Below, one piece after another: positions 11,694 to 14,802 of a DNA stretch of 14,802 bases (its first letter is position 1; every line of letters starts with the position of its first letter). Below the pieces are notes generated by a model that was given only the letters and a program-made list of their open reading frames with translations, was not told the origin of the DNA and made no database searches. Where the stretch lies: assembly GCA_016186245.1 (NCBI GenBank), contig JACPLZ010000023.1, forward strand, positions 1-14,802. The letters run 5' to 3'. A program made the position numbers and the translations under genes. The DNA is from Candidatus Peregrinibacteria bacterium (GTDB lineage Bacteria; Patescibacteriota; Gracilibacteria; UBA1369; LOWO2-01-FULL-3).

Positions 11694-14600
11694 ATGTATA
11701 AAACACTCGTTTCAAAAATTGCCATTTTGGCAACCATCGCTTTGATGATTCCGGTAAACGCTTTTGCGGCAGATATACCGGCAACGTTGATTACTTCCGT
11801 AATACTTTCAGTTGCGGACTCAACACCTGACAGATTCGAACCGTCCGCGGGACAAAGTTTGGCTACAGCGGTAGTTTTTAGCACATCAGCATCCGATACA
11901 ACCGGCTCTGTTAAAGTAAAACAGGGATCTACAGTTGTTGAAACTCTGGCATCCTGGACAAATACTACAGTTCCAACGAGTATTACAGCCTGGAATGGCC
12001 GAACGATAGATTCCACAGGAGAAGGAATTTGCGGCGCTGCCGGTGCGGTTTGTCCAAACGGCAACTATACTGTAGAGGTGGCCATAAGCGCTCCTTTCGG
12101 TTCAGATACTCTGGTTGACACCGAAACGGCAAATTTTACGATATTTACAACTCCGGCAGTGGAAATAAGCAGCCTGGCAAGTCCAGCTACATTTAATCCC
12201 ATAACGGAAACAGGAGATATTTCATTCTCACTTTCAGCAACAGGTTTTATCACGGTAGATATTTTGGACGGAGGCACTGTAATAAGGACTCTTGTGTCTA
12301 ATCAGAGCCTTTCAGCAGGGACTCACAATAAAACAGATGTTTCCGCATTGGCCTGGAACGGCAAAAACGATAGCAACAATATTGTTGATAACAAAGCCTA
12401 TACTGTAAGAGTAAGGTCAAAAACAACCGCTGAAGGTTCATTCGTGGATACAAAAACAACTATTATCACCGTGGCCGCTCCAAGCACTCTTGTACTGACT
12501 ACATTCACGGCCACAACCACCAGTGGGGATGCGACTTTCGACCCTGCTCCACTGGCGGGCAATGAAGATTTGACAATTAACTACACCTTTAATAAGGCTC
12601 CAAACACTTTTACCGGAGAAATTATCAGTCCGGAAAATGTTATTGTGGATACTTTTAGCACGGCAGCAATTACCGGTGAAAACATATGGGATGGTCTGCA
12701 TCAGAACAAACTGGTTGCGCCCGGCGCATATACTGTAAAAATCACCGCTTCTGTAACCGGTGAAAGCGCAATCACCCAGACAAAAACAATAACAATCGCC
12801 TATCCTGACGAAAGAAAAGGAGACATTACCAATATAACTGCAACTCCTGAAAGTTTTGATCCTGATCTTGAAGATACGACAATTCGTTTTGTGAATACGG
12901 AAGATACCAACTTGACGGTAGAAATCGTCAATGCGGACAATGCAGTAATCAGGTCTTTTGAAAATTTCAGCAATCAGAATTTCGATGCGGACACAAACAA
13001 TACAACCAGCTGGAACGGCAGAAACAGTTCCACTTCTGTAGTCGGCACAGGTATTTACAAAGCGGTTTTTATAGCGCGAAATGATTATGGCGCGGTGAAA
13101 AGAGAAAAAAATATTACGGTAATTGATATCGGTACGACCATCCCGACAAGCAATGCACATATTTCCGGCATCAGTTTCAGCCCATCTTCCACATTTGAGC
13201 CTGCCGATGATGATGAGCTTGAGATAAAATTTGACGTATTGACCGATCTGGACAGTCTCAAAATTTTTGCCGTCAAAGGCACGGAAAAAATAACTCTTTT
13301 TGACGAAAATGATATTGAAGAAGAGGATAATCTGGTTGAAGTCTGGGACGGCACCGACGGAGGCGATGAGGACGATCATGTAATGGACGGCACCTGGAGA
13401 ATCCGCTTTGAATCTGCGGTGGGAGGCACGACGCTGTTTGCCGAAAAAACTATTGCAGTAAAGTACATCAAACCGGAAATCAGCGATCTTATTCTTTCTA
13501 AAAATAAATTTGATAATGAGGAAAATGAATTCACCAGCATCATGTTTAGGGTCGATGAAGAGGCCAATGTGCAGGTTCAAATTCTAAAAAATGGCGAAGC
13601 GGAGGAAGATTTGGTGGAAGATATGCAGGTGGAAGCCGATATCTGGTATTCAGTCGACTGGGATGGCGGCGGTTTTGATTATGAAGACAATATTGATGTC
13701 AAACTGGTTGCGGAAAATATTATCAATGCGAATATTTTTGACAGTCAAAAAGTCAGCGCCGATTTGGCGGAAGACAAAGTAACCGGTGAACGCTCAAATA
13801 TTCTTAATGATTTTATTGCTCCGGCCGTGACTGATGGCACAGTAGAAATGGACCTGCATTATTTTATTGATGAAGAGGCTGATGTTGTTGTAACCATTCA
13901 TCGCGGTGAAAGCGCATCGGGAGGCACTGTTACTGAATTGGTCGATCTTAAAAATGTTGATTCCGGGGACCATGATATTTTGTGGAATGGGAAAGATGAC
14001 AGCGGAAGAAAATTAGCCAAAGGAATTTACAGTTACAAAATTGTGGCTACACGGAGCGGTACCGACACGGAAAAAGGCGTGTTTATAGTCGGCGATACCG
14101 GAAGCGATACCAGCGGTTCTTCGTCCAGCTCCAATGATGATGATGGCGCACAACAGTCCGGCACTGTAAATCCGAATGTGATTATCAATGGTGAAAGGCA
14201 AAGTGATGATAGCGGCACTGATACCGTAAGTGACAGCGCATATTGCGCAGGATTTACCGATCTATCAGCCGGTTTTCAAAATTGCGATGCGATAGAATTC
14301 GTAAAAGAAAGGGGAATTTTTACTGGAAATGCAGACGGCTCATTCAGACCATTTTCTCCGATAAACAGAGCGGAAATTTTGAAAGTAATTTTGGAAGCTC
14401 TGGATATAAATGTAGTATCGACGGTTGTTGGGAATCTGGGTTTTATCGATGTCATTCCCGGCGAATGGTACATGAAATATATCAAGGCGGCGCTGGATGC
14501 CGGGATTTTCCAGGGCGATGCAGGCAAAAATACGGCGCGTCCGGAATCTCCGGTGAACCGTGCGGAAGCGCTCAAAATGCTGTTTGAAACTTTGAGGGAG

Positions 14601-14801
14601 ACAAACGGTTATGTTATCAGGGACTGTTCATTCACATATGGCGATACTCCACAAAGCGCGTGGTACCACAAATATGTTTGTGAATCCAAAAATTATGGAC
14701 TCTTTGATGTAACCGGCGATGCTTTCGGACCGGCAAGTTACGCAAGCAGAATGGAAATGGCGGAGTTGTTTTACAGGTTAGAACAGGCTGGATTACTATA
14801 A
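11694..14801 (+). CDS. Large S-layer-type protein: seven FlgD-like Ig domains and three SLH repeats
   Basis: The 1035-residue protein has a signal peptide (residues 1-25, ending NAFA). Seven Ig-like domains of the FlgD type are marked by W(N/D)G hairpins at W100, W221, W332, W440, W551, W656 and W764, spaced 105-121 residues. The last, LWNGKDDSGRKLAKGIYSYK, is closest to consensus. A Ser/Asp/Gly linker (about 802-848) leads to three SLH repeats (851-1030): NADGSFRPFSPINRAEILKV, then a GFIDV...RPESPVNRAEALKM unit, and a weaker third. All six cysteines fall in pairs (113/120, 851/864, 978/996), suggesting disulfides. Domains 5 and 6 are very acidic. It may be the main S-layer subunit or a surface stalk. 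The gene is complete, ending in TAA at the window edge; no SD is present. Confidence 0.93.
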   Translation: MYKTLVSKIAILATIALMIPVNAFAADIPATLITSVILSVADSTPDRFEPSAGQSLATAVVFSTSASDTTGSVKVKQGSTVVETLASWTNTTVPTSITAWNGRTIDSTGEGICGAAGAVCPNGNYTVEVAISAPFGSDTLVDTETANFTIFTTPAVEISSLASPATFNPITETGDISFSLSATGFITVDILDGGTVIRTLVSNQSLSAGTHNKTDVSALAWNGKNDSNNIVDNKAYTVRVRSKTTAEGSFVDTKTTIITVAAPSTLVLTTFTATTTSGDATFDPAPLAGNEDLTINYTFNKAPNTFTGEIISPENVIVDTFSTAAITGENIWDGLHQNKLVAPGAYTVKITASVTGESAITQTKTITIAYPDERKGDITNITATPESFDPDLEDTTIRFVNTEDTNLTVEIVNADNAVIRSFENFSNQNFDADTNNTTSWNGRNSSTSVVGTGIYKAVFIARNDYGAVKREKNITVIDIGTTIPTSNAHISGISFSPSSTFEPADDDELEIKFDVLTDLDSLKIFAVKGTEKITLFDENDIEEEDNLVEVWDGTDGGDEDDHVMDGTWRIRFESAVGGTTLFAEKTIAVKYIKPEISDLILSKNKFDNEENEFTSIMFRVDEEANVQVQILKNGEAEEDLVEDMQVEADIWYSVDWDGGGFDYEDNIDVKLVAENIINANIFDSQKVSADLAEDKVTGERSNILNDFIAPAVTDGTVEMDLHYFIDEEADVVVTIHRGESASGGTVTELVDLKNVDSGDHDILWNGKDDSGRKLAKGIYSYKIVATRSGTDTEKGVFIVGDTGSDTSGSSSSSNDDDGAQQSGTVNPNVIINGERQSDDSGTDTVSDSAYCAGFTDLSAGFQNCDAIEFVKERGIFTGNADGSFRPFSPINRAEILKVILEALDINVVSTVVGNLGFIDVIPGEWYMKYIKAALDAGIFQGDAGKNTARPESPVNRAEALKMLFETLRETNGYVIRDCSFTYGDTPQSAWYHKYVCESKNYGLFDVTGDAFGPASYASRMEMAELFYRLEQAGLL

Positions 14802-14802
14802 T

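Noticed and set aside
12438..13580. 380-codon open frame on the minus strand inside the large SLH gene
   Set aside because: It is antisense to a clear domain-repeat protein, has no family pattern, and is rich in Cys, Phe and Arg as expected from a shadow frame of D/E/T-rich coding sequence.
1..14802. UGA recoded to glycine
   Set aside because: Every gene reads through full family length with the standard code and without internal TGA, and glycines use GGN codons.

Overview
The window is a compact bacterial chromosome segment with 13 protein genes, one tRNA and no gene-free stretch longer than about 235 bases. It probably comes from a Candidate Phyla Radiation (Patescibacteria) bacterium of the Peregrinibacteria type. 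The reasons are three S-layer-homology (SLH) proteins, two of them with FlgD-like Ig repeats, near absence of Shine-Dalgarno sequences, very short leaders, and a mixture of core genes with orphans. This assignment is an inference from gene content. The standard genetic code fits: no gene has an internal TGA, and no gene ends in TGA either (10 TAA, 3 TAG).

Layout. 1-959: small membrane-anchored SLH protein (+). 961-3019 (-): ytxH-like gene followed by a fused prephenate dehydrogenase/prephenate dehydratase/ACT gene for Tyr and Phe synthesis. 3041-3176: a dispersed palindromic repeat and a terminator. 3196-4530 (-): secreted protein with two FlgD-like Ig domains and three SLH repeats, with a good promoter. 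4614-5249 (-): maf nucleotide pyrophosphatase, divergent from rpsT (5322-5615, +). 5616-5842: degenerate repeat remnants. 5843-5918: a CAT-anticodon tRNA, most likely tRNA-Ile2. 5937-6509: alpha/beta serine hydrolase. 6668-7156: orphan gene with a near-consensus promoter. 7172-8428 (-): hflX with an altered G3 motif, divergent from a 65-residue Cys-rich two-helix membrane protein (8501-8698). 8739-10520: O-antigen-ligase-type membrane protein with a C-terminal TPR, whose start codon sits in the loop of an intrinsic terminator. 10527-10749: tandem array of a 22-bp unit. 10755-11609: HAD-IIB phosphatase. 11694-14801: 1035-residue S-layer-type protein with seven FlgD-like Ig domains and three SLH repeats.

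Together, the three SLH proteins and the Wzy_C-type ligase suggest a cell-surface theme (S-layer and perhaps its glycosylation), interleaved with housekeeping genes for translation (rpsT, tRNA, hflX), nucleotide sanitation (maf) and aromatic amino-acid synthesis. The most unusual signals are the repeat array with its single-copy ancestor 7 kb away, the start codon in a terminator loop (readable as a leaderless promoter), the D-to-Y change in the HflX G3 motif, the TyrA-PheA fusion with a strong SD facing an ATT codon, and paired cysteines shared by all three SLH proteins.
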